A DNA stretch of 64,000 bases from Limonium bicolor (GCA_023374045.1 CM041778.1:402812438-402876437), one strand, 5' to 3'; counted from the first letter of the stretch, positions 38,001-50,389 are shown. The notes: a model not told the origin generated them from the letters alone. Program-made: numbers and translations.

Positions 38001-38463
38001 GGAATGATTTAGCTTTGCCGGACACCAAAGAAAGAACGGTCTTCTTCACTTCTTCTGGGATCTTGTATCGTTCTTGCACCTTCTTCCAGATGGTCTCCTT
38101 AACTTCTTCCGGGACTTGTTTCCATGTGTGGTTGATGCAGCAATGTGATCTGGCCAGAGTCCCTAGCATACTAGCGAACTCTGACCTGCTGCCCCCACAA
38201 TACCTCCCATACTTGTCCCACAGAAGACTAATCTGATCCGGTTTCTCTGCAGTTTCAACCCACGGGTCGGACCTCTACCTCTGGGTCTCTGAGTAGCACT
38301 CGTAGAAGGTGCACTCATGGAAGGGCCAACAGCAGCGGCAGATGTGATGGGCAACAGCAGCAGCGGCAGATGTAGATGGGACCGGTACCATTTGCTGCTC
38401 ATTTTCCTCCTCCTGACGACAAAATAAATCGAACTCTTCATCAGCCATGTCCGGATCAGCCAT
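35049..38463 (-). pseudogene. CACTA second gene: TNP1/Ptta-like transposase region plus Ulp1-like (C48) protease, multi-exon
   Basis: The start is taken at ATG 38463 (MADPDMADEEF). In order: an acidic, Q/S/A-rich start; a plant En/Spm transposase region (37840-38170, KSFRHYLVEHWI); a segment with YPHTMGRRGYVG (37503-37790); a segment with HPGRVRG (37105-37480); a domain-like part (36660-36900); a 23-residue tandem repeat (36451-36588); then protease exons at 36038-36330, 35765-35944, 35576-35680, 35421-35456, 35243-35343 and 35049-35147. Splice-like borders (GTAAGT or GTGAGT to AG) support several introns, but reading phase across the two smallest exons is unresolved. Catalytic-type residues are His in HHWALF, Asp in VLDPLG and Cys in SCGYYVM. 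A TAG at 35321-35323 lies two codons before the Cys, and a frameshift is likely near 36250. SUMO-protease-like activity is only inferred. Confidence 0.72.
36451..36588 (-). repeat. 69-bp tandem duplication (23 residues, two copies) in the CACTA second gene
   Basis: Copies start at 36451 and 36520 and differ at a few bases. The length is a multiple of three, so the frame is kept. The encoded repeat is Pro/Arg/Glu-rich (IPELPRRV...SAPANP) and lies between the TNP1-like part and the protease exons, probably as a flexible linker. Confidence 0.75.
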
Positions 38464-38585
38464 GCCTGCAAGGATTGAAATACAATTTGAATTAAATTAA
38501 GCATTTCATAATGGTCATATACAAGCAATAAATAAAAGAGTGTTAATTTCATATAAATTTTTATAGTAATAACTTACATACACCA

Positions 38586-41500
38586 TTATCTCTCAACCCA
38601 CATTCCCTCGTTATGGTCTGATCGTATATACTCACGATGACCTGTGACCTCAGCCTCTTCCAATGAAATAGGAACAGCTGGAGGTTCATCTTCTGCATCA
38701 TACTCATCCTCATCAACCACACCATCCACACCAACTATTCCTCTTCTCCCTTTAAGCACAACAGACCATCTAGGATTACAGGGATCAGTTACATAAAATA
38801 TCTGCTTAACCTTCGTCCCAACAACGAATGGCTCAACCGTGGGAGTAGCTCTAGACAGATCAACCAGTTTCATACCGTGCTCCTCCTCACGGTAGCCATG
38901 ATTGTTGTTAACCCAGTTACAGCGGAAAACACACATTTCGTAGCTGTTATAGTCCAATACCCAGATGTCTTGTATAACACCGAAATATGATTGTTGTACT
39001 GAGACTGGACTATGACCCACGACACCGATGTCATATAAGTTTTGATAAGCTTCAAGCTCTACACCACTGTTTTGATTCGTTGACTTCTGATCCTGACGTT
39101 CTGTGAAAAAGGTGAATCCGTTGACATCGTACCCCTCATAAGAAATTACATCCAGATTTGGTCCAAATGCAACTACTTTAATTAGTTCAGCCACATTCGT
39201 GGACTGATCGGACAACACTCTCTTTGAACCATCGGACAAATGTCCTATTCTGCTCATTTTGTAGTCTAACGTCACTCATGTTTGGATATTGTGATCTTAA
39301 AACACACAAGTGTTCATCAAAGTATGGTTCAACATCTTCAAGATGACTTAGCACAACTAAATGAGCTTTGTTAAGAGTGTCTATGTCAATTCTTTTCAGT
39401 TTCCGTCCAACCGTGCCAACACCCTTCAATCTGCCCTCGTGTCTAGAACGTGGAAGTCCAATGGTATCGACACCTTCTAGGTAATTGGTGCAGAAGTCTA
39501 CAACTTCCTCTGTGATAGTGCCCTCTATAATACTACCCTCTGGGTGACGACGGTTCTTCATTTTCTTCTTCAGGACACCCATGTACCTTTCGAACGGATA
39601 CATGTAGCGAAGGTACAAAGGACCACACATCAGAATCTCTCTTACAAGATGCACGAGGAGATGTATCATTATGTCGAAGAACGATGGAGGAAAATACATC
39701 TCCAGCTGGCACATTGTCACAATAAGATCCTTTTGTAATTTAGACAGAGTGTCCACATCAAGAACCTTAGACGAAATGGATTTGAGGAAGACACTGACGT
39801 TTGTGATTGTGTGTCTGACAGCATCCGGCAAGATCCCACGTAGTGCAATTGGCAAAAATTCTTGAAGTAGGACATGATAATCGTGAGATTTCATTCCTAC
39901 TAATTTGAAATCTGTCATGGACACTAGGTTTCTTATGTTTGAGGAGTAACCTGATGGCACCTTGATGTTGTAAAGGGTACTGCATAGACTATGTTTCTCT
40001 TCTTTAGACAGAGTGTGACAGGCAGGAGGCAAGAATGTGCGTTTTCCACGTTCTTGCGGGCCAAGCTCTGTTCGTATGCCCAACTCAATTAAATCTTTTC
40101 TTCCTTTCAAATGATCCTTTGTCTTTCCTTTTATGTTCAAAAGGGTGCTAGTGATACTTTCACCCACGTTCTTTTCGACATGCATCCCATCGATACAATG
40201 TCTAACCTCCAGATGCTGCCAGTACTGTAGTTCCCAAAATATTGATTTCTTTTTCCAGACACTTTTTTCACAACTTTTGGTTGGCGGCCCGAAGTTGTTC
40301 ACAATATTATCCAACTTTTTGTAAATCTCTGTACCTGTCAAAGGCTGGCGCACCACGCTGTGATCAGTTTTCCCATCGAACTCTTTCGCCATCTTTCGAT
40401 ACTTATGTCCTTTTGGAAGCATTTTTCGGTGGCCCATATACACGGTTTTGCCACTATGTTTCAAGCGAATGCTACAAGTGTTTTCACCACAAATCGGACA
40501 CGCCAACGCCCCCTTGATTGAATAGCCTGAAAGATTACCATAGGCGGGGAAATCATTGATTGTGCAGTACAACATAGCACGCAAATTGAAGTCCTCTTTA
40601 CTGAATGAGTCGTAAACCGTAGCCCCTTCATTCCACAAGAGTTGTAGATCCTCTATCAAAGGTTGTAGGAATACATCAATTTTGTTGCCCGGTTGCTTTG
40701 GACCTGATATTAACAAAGACAACAAGATGTGTCTTGGTTTCATGCATAACCACGGCGGTAGATTGTAAATAACCAAAAGCACAGGCCAGGTACTGTGTAT
40801 GCTACTCAAAGTACCGTAAGGGTTCATCCCATCCGTGCACAAGCCTAGCCTTAGGTTTCTCGGTTCGTTACCAAACTCAGGAAATTTTACGTCTATGTTT
40901 CTCCACTGTGGTGCATCAGCGGGATGTCTCAATCTGCCATCCTTTTTCCTGTGAACTGAATGCCACCGAAGATTCTCTGCGTCTTTCTCAATGGAGAACA
41001 AACGTCTGAACCTTGGAATGATGGGCAGGTACCACAGTACCTTAGCTGGTGAACCTTTCTTACTACCGCTGATGTGAGTTTGTTGTTTCTTATACCGTGA
41101 CGCTCCACATGCTGAACAGCTTTCAGCAAATTCATCCGATTTCCAAAACAGCATGCAACCATTTGGACAAGCATGAATTTTCTGGTACCCCATACCCATT
41201 GGGCACATCATTTTTTTGGCTGAGTACGTAGTCGTTGGTAAAACGTTGTCCACCGGAAGAACGTATTTCAATAGTTCCAGGAGGTCAGTGAAACTTACGT
41301 CGCTCCAGCCATGTTTCGCTTTCAAGTTGAATAGCTTGAGGACGACACTCAACTTGCTTAACTTTGTAGGGTCACACCCGGGGTACAACGGTGTTTTGGA
41401 TGAATCAAACAAATTTTCATACTTGTCTGGCGTGTTAGAGTAATGTCGTTCCACATCTTCAAGCATAGTCTCAATGTCATCATCCCAGAAATCTGGCTCA

Positions 41501-41825
41501 ACGTTCGCTGTAACGTCTTCTGGATCACCAGCAACTGTATCATCTCCAAGTTCTGTTTCTGTGTTTGCCTGACCATTATCCCCTTCGTCAGGCTTAATAA
41601 CATCGAACGCACTCTGACCATGCCATCGGATTATGTCTTGGAAATCTTTTGTAAAACCGCGGCGGATCAGATGTTCCTTAATTGTTTCAACGCCGCGATA
41701 CACGGACAAAGTATGTATCCCTTGTCTGTAGGTTTCAGATTGTTCGCCAACACCGTGCATAACTTATCAACTCCTTCTAAAAACTTGTCGTCCAAATTTC
41801 CGCTGTAAATCCACGAACGTTCCAT
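38586..41825 (-). pseudogene. CACTA TNP2-type transposase (Transposase_21, DUF4218, DUF4216)
   Basis: The likely original start is ATG 41825 (MERSWIYSG), which has the usual TNP2 opening and YILCPC near residue 43. A frameshift near 41690-41710 moves the reading into the long 857-residue frame 41760-39187. That frame has IKEHLIRRGF near its start, a Cys-rich finger (CPNGCMLF ... CSACGASRY) at about 198-225, and the Transposase_21 core (TDGMNPYG, then LWNEG, then INDFPAYGNLSGY with CPICGENT) at about 300-435. It also has DGMHVEKN and a DUF4218 region (about 620-740). A second frameshift near 39215 leads into the DUF4216 part (38586-39275; PFVVGTKVKQIFYVTD), which ends at TAA 38586. The DDE-type cut-and-paste transposase acts on the element's own ends. 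With two frameshifts this copy is probably inactive. Confidence 0.9.
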
Positions 41826-43621
41826 CTCCTTCTAGCTATTTATATGAAGGCAGCCATTTCATACCGTCACCCGTGGCAGAGTCTTTACACTTTTGTATCT
41901 TATCAACCTAAATCCATCCATGAGTATTAAATCCCACCGGTGAACGTGTTTTTAATATGTAATTTATTGAAAATTTCGGCAGCATCTCCCTACAGTTCTT
42001 CAAATGCACGATATTATGATATTAATCAATAATATATGCATTCGAAGAACAATAAAGAGATACTGCTGAAATAATCAATAAAGTACATATTAAAAGCACA
42101 TTCACACCCTAGGTGTGTGATTTAACAATCGTGGACAGTCCCGACAGGGACTGCCGAAGATATACCTCTATTAGGTATATCTTGGGCGGATAACTATGTT
42201 TGGTAGTTTGTCAAATATTATATGTATATATATAAATCTTACCTCTGGTAGACGATTAGCCGATGCTAAGACGGTTGAGGTCGGAAGCCTAAATAAAGTC
42301 GTAGTCCTGATGCATAAATGAAAAACGACAACATTAGAATTCATCAAAAAATCAAGGTTAAATGCTAGCTAAACCGCGGAAAAAAATCGACAGCATCTCC
42401 CCTATATTTCTAACGTCTCCAAATCAGTTTTATCAAAGTCAAATTCGCACGCACCATCTAGAACTGGTAACATACATAAACTTATCTTCACTGATGTATT
42501 TAGTTTACAGAAACAGAAGTCTAAGTTTTAAAACTAAACAGCCCCAACATCTTTCTGTTGCCTCTACTGAACAGATTCACACAGCACTCAAACAGAAATA
42601 GAAACTGAAAGAAAAGAAACAGACAGACAGACTGGTGTATGACTCCTCTCTGTTTGTTCACGTGTTTGAATTCTCAAACCTTTCTAAACTGTCGATCCTG
42701 TCAATTTGGTGTGTTATAAAGTTTCTAACTCAACTAAACCCAAGGCAACTTTGTTACAGATGCAGAATTAGTCAGAACCTGATCTGATAGGAAACTGAAG
42801 CTGAAATCCAAACTGAAATCAAAACTGAGTTGTGTTCTTGCTTTCTTCCCTGTCTGTTTTTTTTTCTTTCAACTGATTATACTTCTCCTAACTCCTTACC
42901 CAGTTACTTAAATATTCCATTAAGCTTTTAAATCCAGACCAAAACTCAAACAACTTGTTACAGACACGGGATTAGCAGACCTTGAACCTGAAGCTAATGC
43001 CCAACATTTATGAAACTGAGATATGCTACAGTTCTGTTCCATTCCTTTTTCAGGAATCGGTAATACACTTGAACTTACTTTCTTTCCTGTGGCAGTTTTA
43101 AGTAGTAGCATTTTTAAAACTACACTATTATGTATTAATTGTAATACTAAATGCTAAGAATAAATAAATACAGCAGTTTACAGATTGGTTTGCAAAGTTA
43201 CCGTAACTAAGCACCGAAGTGGGCAAGTAGTGTAGAAATCAGCCCACGAACTAGGTCGCAATTAACTGTGAATCTGGGCACAAATATATGAACAAGGTTA
43301 GAACATTTGCCATTACACTCTCAGGATTCGATACAAACGAGGTTAGAACTTGCAATCGAAATGCATGTATATGAACAAAGTTAGAAAAAAAGACAATCAA
43401 TCGAACGCATACCCAATACGCGATAGAGACGTCGACGGTGAGACCAGTGGTAGATGGGTGGTGACCGGCGGCGATGGGAGTGACAAAGGTGGTGGGAGCG
43501 ACGGCGGCGATGGCCGTTAGCAAGGTGACGGGAGAGAGGAGGCATTTCAGTGAGGAAGATAGCGCGAAAGAGAAGAAGAGTTTCTGTGAGTTGAGTGTGC
43601 AGAGTGTAGGCAAATGTTTAA
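41826..43621 (-). other. CACTA region upstream of TNP2, no recognised gene
   Basis: A TATA-like tataaatag lies only about 10-15 bases before the TNP2 start codon, too close to be its simple promoter. Two adjacent short hairpins, cagtccc/gggactg and agatatacct/aggtatatct, lie at about 42131-42182. An open minus-strand frame at 43251-43613, followed inside by a gtatgcg donor-like site, could be an untranslated leader exon, but its product resembles nothing known to me. Confidence 0.45.
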
Positions 43622-44252
43622 ATGGACTTTAGATTACGGTTTACATGTAAACCGTAAACTAAAGTCACACTTTACATGACGGTCCCCAAAAAAACCGTAA
43701 TCTAAAGTGTAACGAAATTAAAAAAAGCGCGATAATTATTTGGCATATGTTGGGTTTCAAACATAGGTAACACATTAATATAAAGTTTTTATTAATCTAA
43801 AATACACTGGTAAAACGACGTCGTTAAATGCAATCTAAAGTGTAACGAAATTTAAAAAAATAGCGCGATAATTATTTGGCATATGTTGGGTTTCAAACAT
43901 AGGTAACACATTAATATAAAGTTTTTATTAATCTAAAATAAACTGGCAAAATGACGTCGTTGACTATCAGTCGAAGGTTGGCGCGCCTTTTTTAGGAGGG
44001 ACTTTAGATGATGGTTATTAGTGAAACCGTAATCTAAAGTCCGTTGACCGTAAAGCGCGCGTCAACACGGGACTTTAGATTACGGTTTCACTAATAACCG
44101 TCATCTAAAGTCCCTCCTAAAAAAGGCACGCCAACCTCCGATCGATTATTGATTACGGGTTAATTCAATCATCGTCGCTAATTAATTCCGGCCTTCCTAT
44201 TAATCACGGTGTTTGTTAAAGCCGTGATTAAAGCACCGTCATTAAAGGCTCG
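43622..44252. repeat. CACTA right subterminal repeats, 133-bp tandem duplication and fold-back
   Basis: Motif copies (ctttagattacggttt and complements) start at 43624. A segment of about 133 bp starting aatctaaagtgtaacg at 43699 is repeated at 43832, up to about 43965. A fold-back follows, with arms of about 70 bp at 43972-44042 and 44070-44140, nearly perfect around a spacer of about 27 bp. The arm motif is the same as at the left end. Confidence 0.85.
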
Positions 44253-44268
44253 CGTTCCACCAGTGCTT

Positions 44269-46115
44269 GTACTGAACCAGAAGAACTGGTATAATTCAGA
44301 AGCTATTGACAACAGAGGAAGCACTACAACTAAGTAGTGACTCAACCTCGCCCGACAATAAGTCGGAGGAACTTAGTGAATAATTGTGGAACCACGAATA
44401 GCATGTGTAGTAGATTACTAGAGAGATGGTTACAATCTAAAACTAATTGAGTTCAAACACGGTAAAAGAATACCACAATTGTTTAGTAAACCTTATTCCC
44501 ATATTAAACGGATAAAAAGGTGATGTATAACACATTTAGGATAACACGAAGGGTGAGTAACCCAAGTTATCAGGGTCGCGCAGCAGAAGCTAGTGGGCCC
44601 TAGGTAGGAGAAAATATACCTAGTAAGTATAGTAGAATGGCTATTAATGCCTTGAAGCCTAATAGACTGGAACCGAATTAATTATGAGTTAAATAAACTC
44701 ATATAGGAGTCCTTGGTGCAAAGACTAAACCATTGTTATGATTAGGACCCTTTGACAAGGGTATATTATGTAACAAACCGTAATAAAGCTAAAACGCTTC
44801 GGATTGCCCAAATTGAGTAAACCAATGTTTAATAATAATAACATATGGTAGATTACGTGGGCGTAATCCCTTTCAAGGGGGGTAGAGCGAAAACCACATA
44901 ATGTGAATTTCATGAATAAAACACATAAACTATAATGTGCATAACACAATTTGGAATTGACTGGATGATTGGTACTATGTTAAATAAACATAAGTATTCA
45001 TTCATATTGAAATTGTGGTAATTAGGCATGAGAGATGCAAATACCATAGGATGGATATACCTACCTTGTAACACCACGTAAGAGTATTAGTAAAAGAAAA
45101 GTAACGAGTAGTGGACAGAGCTCCACAAGTATTGTAGCCTTTGAAGAAGTAGTACGAAATGAATGAGAGTAGTAGATGAATGAAGTCTAGGTGTAGTGTA
45201 TACCTTGGTAAACTATTGGAAGTGAATTGAGGACAATTAAATTTTACAAGTATGGTAATCCCTAGTCAGAATAATGGAAATGATGGAGAGTAATGGATGG
45301 AAGTAGTGAAGGCTGATGAAATGAGCATTTAGGTATTGAACCACAGAGTAAAGTATTTGGGAAGTAGAGTGAGATGATGATGGACTGATTCCATCCTTTG
45401 GAGATGTATGAATTCGTAATCACGACTAGAAAGGGTAAAAAGATAGAAAATGAAAACAATTAAATTATTTGTTTGTTTGAAACTGATGTGGGAAGTTGAA
45501 CTTGATCCTAATCAGATCAAGGGAAACCGAACACAAATTGGGGTGGAAAGATAGTTCAACACTGGTGCTGATCACATCAGGGTCAAACGATTCTTGAAGC
45601 TCCCCTTAAGTGGTCACAAGAATCATGCATAAGATAGTTGTAATGAATATAAATTGAAATTTGGAGTTGTATGCTTTAGAAGGATTTCTAATTAGCTGTT
45701 GGGAAGGATTTTCCATAGACTAAGAACGAAGATTTGGTTAGAAGCTTGTATCGGGGAAGATAGTAGTGTAGCATGTTGTATTATTCCAAGGGCAGTGGGA
45801 CATAGAGGAGTCCTGTGTCGAGATGACCTGAGTGCCTGCGGGATTGTAATGTGTATTGCATTGCTTTGGGGATAGCTTTGCATTGTATGTATGTATAAAC
45901 CTTGTGGAGTAAAACCGGATGGTTGGATGTGATTCAGATTGGAGCAATTATGGTACGTTGGTATGGTATGGAATGTAGAAACCTTATGTAAAGAATTTGG
46001 GAATTGTAAGGAGGAGGAATGTATGGCTTTGGTATTAGACATGTAAGAATGAGTAAGCATCGTAAACCTATAACCTCGAACCACTTTGAGGACAAAGTTC
46101 TTAAGGGGGGTAGAT
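44269..46115 (+). other. G0 interior, non-coding (3' part) and polypurine tract
   Basis: This continues the interior of G0 after the CACTA element. It contains gattacgtgggcgtaatcc (44854 area), the complement of a site in H near 11506, and ends with the polypurine tract aaggggggtaga (46103-46114) directly before the 3' LTR. The minus-strand frame 45692-46084 (130 residues) has no domain. No gene was found. Confidence 0.8.
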
Positions 46116-49100
46116 TGAAATACCCCGAACTTAAATATGGCGATTTAAATTATCCTAATAGGTATTGAAGATCCTAATAATGCTTAAGTAATTTTGGTAA
46201 GGAAAAATAAATCCAAAGAAATAAAGAAACGCTTAGAAAGCGAAAAACGCTAAATAAGCGTTAAATAACCATAGGAGGTATGAGACCTCGGTTAGCATAT
46301 TATATGGATTAAAGCCTTAATAAGGCCTAAATAATATATGGGAACAACTCCCGAAGAAAACGGATCCAAATAATACATTAAAACGCTAATAGAGCTTTAG
46401 CGCACGTTTTTCGAGAAAACCCGAAAGCGTGACTTTAAGTGGTCAAACGGACCCTTAAAAATTAAGAATCATTAAATTATAATTATTAAGCATTTATTGA
46501 AGCTTAATAACCAATAAAAATAATTAAACGAGAAAATTCCGGAAAACGGGCCCGGTTAATGAATAGTACCGAAACCGGGTAAATTAACGAGTGTTTTCTG
46601 TAGAAGACAAAAAACGCTCCAACTAGTATAACTGTAGGGGGCTGGTTTTTATCAGTCAAATAACTCCCTCTCACACACATGTAACTAGCTAATTAAATAA
46701 GAGAGCAAAAGCAAAAAGTAATAAAGTAAAAGTTACTTTAACCCTTCTCTCTCTCCTCACCCACTCATTTCTTTACTCTCTCACCTCCCTCCTTCCTCAC
46801 CCATCCGATTCCTCCCTCCTCTCTCTTCTGGATTGGGCGATTTTGAAGCTCCAAGGAGAAGCTTCAATGGCTTCTCATTTTCCCCTCCATGCTCCACCTT
46901 CATTTGAGCTCCAAAGGTAAAAATAATTACATATTTGTAATCCCCTCATCATCCTCTACACTTCTCTCTTTTCAAAATCCAAAAATGAGGAAGTTTATTT
47001 TCGTGGGTTTTCCCCATTCAAAGAGAAAATAGCATCAATGGGTAGCTTGGAGTCTCCTCTCTCCATTAAGGTAAAAATCTACATGAAAGACTCATGTTCT
47101 CTCCATTTTCCTTCATAACCGGTATTGCCCATTTGTAATGCCTTGTTTCTCTCTTTATTTTGAGCATCAATTTCACCTTGCAATGGTGGTGGATTCTCCT
47201 TCTTGAACCAAGGGCTAAAACCCCTCCTAAAACACTCCAAAGGTAAACCCTAGGAATCTTGCTTTAAACATTTCAATGAAATAGCATTAATTTAAGGGTT
47301 AGTATATTAATTATACTTGGTTTGTGTGCTTTGGGTGATGCGAATGGAGTTTGGCAACTCCATTCCCCACATAACCGATTTGTGCGAGAAAGAGAGGAAG
47401 TGGAAAAGAAATGAAGGAAAAATAAGCTCAAGGTAAGAGCTCCATCCTAATGTTAAATTCTATTGCATTAGAGTAATGGGAATGGGTAAACAAATAAAAG
47501 AACCTAAACTATTGTATTAGTATTGAAGTTTGTGATGTTTTGAGTATTTGGGAACTAGTAAGTAAATTGTAGGCCTTAGAGCCAAGTATATTGTGTATGA
47601 GTATTGGTATTGATGATTGATGGAGTATTGATGTATTGAGATGGATTTGTATTGTATTGATTGCCGGTAGGACCCTTGTATGGGTGTGGCTAGATTAGGA
47701 ATGAATTTGGTGAGAATTGATATGTGTGGCTAAGTAAGAAAAGTAGGTGAACTATGGCAAAATTTTGGTAGAAAATGTGCATTAATGGATGACTTGGTGG
47801 ATGGGAGAACCAAGGTGTGTATTGGGGATTGTAGGGATGTTTAATGACCATGGAGTAGTAGTTATAGTATGAGAATGAAAGAATGTAAAAGCTGTAGCAA
47901 AGAGTGTTGAAAATGCAATGGAGAGACTAGGAGAACTTATGTACAAGACCTAGTGAATGAGTGTTGAACTTGAAGAGGTAAGGTAATGCGTTGTAGGCCT
48001 TGGAAATGGCATTAGGAGATGAGAATATGCATGGGGGAAATAGCAACTAAAATCTGTAGAAAACGAAACTAGGAAGGATGTGTATAAGTGTTGAAAAGGA
48101 GATGTAGAAAATGTATGTGTAAATTAGTATGAAGAGGAGTAATGAATTGGTAATGGATTTAGACATGTTTAAAAGTTTAATTAGGTGCTTAAACATGTGG
48201 GATTAAGGGTAGGAACATTTGGGAAGCATTTAGGCTAAGTGAGGATTGTAACAGATTTTGAAAATGTCAAAATCTGTAGAAATTGTAGCAGGGTCCGGGA
48301 CTTAAGTCCAGGACTAAGTCCCGGACCAACATTTAAAAACTGACCGAGTGTAGATAGCAGTGGGTGGTCCGGGACTTAGGTCCCATACAAGGACCCGGAC
48401 CACCCCTTGAAAAATGGCCGTGAGTTTTGTAAGTTCAAGGTCCGGGACTTGGGTTAAGCATGAAGACCCGGACCAGTACCAAAATCCATTCGAGAGTTAC
48501 AAAGCCTTGGGTCCGGGACTTACCTTATGTATAAGGTCCAGGACCATATTTGAAAACAGGCCGAGGGTTACAACCACATGTTGGTCCGGGACTTAAGACC
48601 CGGACAAGGTCCCGGACCAACCAAAAATTGTAAAATTAAGCTTATTAAATGGCTTTTAAGGTAAGGAAGTGAAAGGTAATGATAGTATAAGGTAATTAGT
48701 ACTTAATTAATGATGTTTAAGGGTCATTAAAAGTATAAACAAGTTGGAGGATTAAGTAAGAGAGTTTTAAGTCTAAGAACGTTAAGTTAAACCGAAATAA
48801 CGGGACAACGGGGTAAGTACGAGAGTAATAACCATGTATGTATTGTAATGCTTAGTATTGATTAAACCATTTGGCATGTAGCCGGAGGTTCAAGAATAGG
48901 ACTCGGGGGACAAGTAGGGACTGAGGAACAAGGAGACACCCGGTAAAGTAAATTTCAGAATAAGGTATGATTTCTTCATGCCCTGTATCCTAATCTGGTT
49001 ACCCCGATTTGTGTGCTTATTTGATCACCTAATAAGATAAATGCACGAATCGGACTATATTGCATTTACTTGTGCTTGTTTACGTTGTTCTTGATATTTG

Positions 49101-50389
49101 TCTTGAACAATAGTTTGTATAATTCATGAAATATATGAATGATGTTGAAGTGTATTGGATCTCATAGTGTACTTGTATATTGTATGGTATTTTGTGTGGA
49201 TGTGTATAAGAGCAATGTATTTGTGTATGTGGCTTGAATGAATGACTTCTACTAATTCCTAACTACCTAACTCCTAACTTAAGTAAGGGATAAATTGGAA
49301 TGAGTAGAAGTCCGATATAGTTTCGGCCACGCGTGAGGATGCGGAGACACAAGAGGTTGGATCCAAGTCCTGACTCTTAAACTGGTCCGCGACCCAAATC
49401 CCTTAAATGGGTAGCATCCCGGATTGGTGAGTCAAGTAAATCCCGGTGGTGAGACAGAGTAGTCCCCGGGCCGGAGGTCCCGACGACTTAACATGAGTAA
49501 GAGTAAGTAAGTAAAGTATGAGTATGTATGCGTAAGTATGGTGTAACGAGTAAAAGAGTAATCTCCACCCGATTAACCCGGGTGGACAAAAAGGAGCTAA
49601 CAAGTATGGTGCGTGGGGTATGTATTGCGTATGTATTGTATATGTATTGTGTATTTTGGAATTCGGAAGAAGGTAAGTATGTATCTATTGGCTTGTATGG
49701 TTTACCTTGTATGTATTGAAGTGTAAACGTGTATTCCTTGCGTAAAGTATTATAGTATTGTGTATAAGAGCATGTATGCATGTATGTTTGAATGAAATCA
49801 ATTGCATGTATTCAACCAAGTGGTCGGCGTACCCTCACTAGTACGCGGGGTATGCGGTTATCATATGCAGCGAAAGCTGACCCCCTAGGGGGAACGTTTT
49901 TAGTGTGCAGGTACCCGAAGTAGACATGGTCGCAGTAAGAGACCGGTGGCTACACTTGGATGGTTAGAAGTAGAATGTAGAAGTGTACTATGTGGCACAC
50001 CCCTTGTACTTAGGAAGTAAGTAGTTTGTGAGGAATGGGTAGTGGTTAGACTCTTAACGAGTGTGTATGGAATTGAAAAAGGTATTGTACTTGTATAAGG
50101 ATCTTAGTAAAACTCGGTGTATTATACAATATTGAACTTATGGAGTATTGTAATGATTGGGAAGTTCTAGTATTTGAATTGGTAACGGGAGTATGTATTG
50201 TAAGTGTGTAGTACTCGGATATTCCGGTCCATCAGACCGATGCTGTATGTAGTAGTAGTAGCTTTGTTAGTCACGTGGGTGACTAACGGCATGGTATCAC
50301 CCATTGTATGTAAGTATGTACCGCTGTGTGAATCTGGAAGTACGAGGAGATTAAACGGTAATGACAATATTAACGGTAGGGGTGTTACA
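46116..50389 (+). repeat. 3' LTR of G0 (4.27 kb)
   Basis: It starts TGAAATACCCC after the polypurine tract and ends GGGGTGTTACA directly before target duplication tgggt. It is nearly identical to 21700-25957. A chance open frame (50204-50749) runs from its last bases through the junction into the G1 integrase; this is not a gene. Confidence 0.93.
48291..48622. repeat. Hairpin cluster in the G0 3' LTR
   Basis: It has the same units as 23887-24203, but the first unit reads ggtccgggacttaagtcc followed by aggactaagtcccggacc. It thus has about 14 bp more than the first unit of the 5' LTR. The two LTRs were identical when inserted, so the cluster has changed since. Confidence 0.8.

Larger units (their letters stand above)
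34120..44265 (-). mobile_element. CACTA (En/Spm) DNA transposon, 10,146 bp, genes on the minus strand
   Basis: The terminal inverted repeats share 13 bases (CACTGGTGGAACG) at 34120-34132 and 44253-44265, flanked by the 3-bp duplication ctt at 34117-34119 and 44266-44268. Both features are diagnostic of CACTA elements. Inside are a TNP2-type transposase gene (38586-41825) and a second gene with TNP1/Ptta-like and Ulp1-like protease regions (35049-38463), both read leftwards. Both genes are damaged (frameshifts, one premature TAG). The subterminal regions are rich in a repeated actttagat(t/g)acggtt motif arranged in long palindromes. It is nested in the interior of G0. Confidence 0.93.
21700..50389 (+). 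mobile_element. G0: LARD-type long-LTR retrotransposon, plus strand, nested in G1
   Basis: Two nearly identical LTRs (21700-25957 and 46116-50389) flank a tRNA-iMet primer site (25963-25974), a non-coding interior and a polypurine tract (46103-46114). Exact 5-bp duplications tgggt lie at 21695-21699 and 50390-50394, and the G1 integrase reading resumes across them. Without the nested solo LTR and CACTA, the interior is about 5.67 kb and the whole element about 14.2 kb. No retroviral domain is present, so it must depend on proteins from another element. The shared ends and primer site point to Tekay-type chromoviruses such as G1/G2 (inference). Confidence 0.92.

Noticed and set aside
43251..43613. 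120-residue minus-strand frame in the CACTA right part
   Set aside because: No known domain, low-complexity Ala/Thr/Val stretch, and it sits where an untranslated leader is expected. It is kept only as a possible leader exon.
48414..48596. 60-residue frame present in both G0 LTRs (also 23997-24179)
   Set aside because: It is identical only because the LTRs are copies of each other. It lies inside the hairpin array and is absent from the H and solo LTRs.
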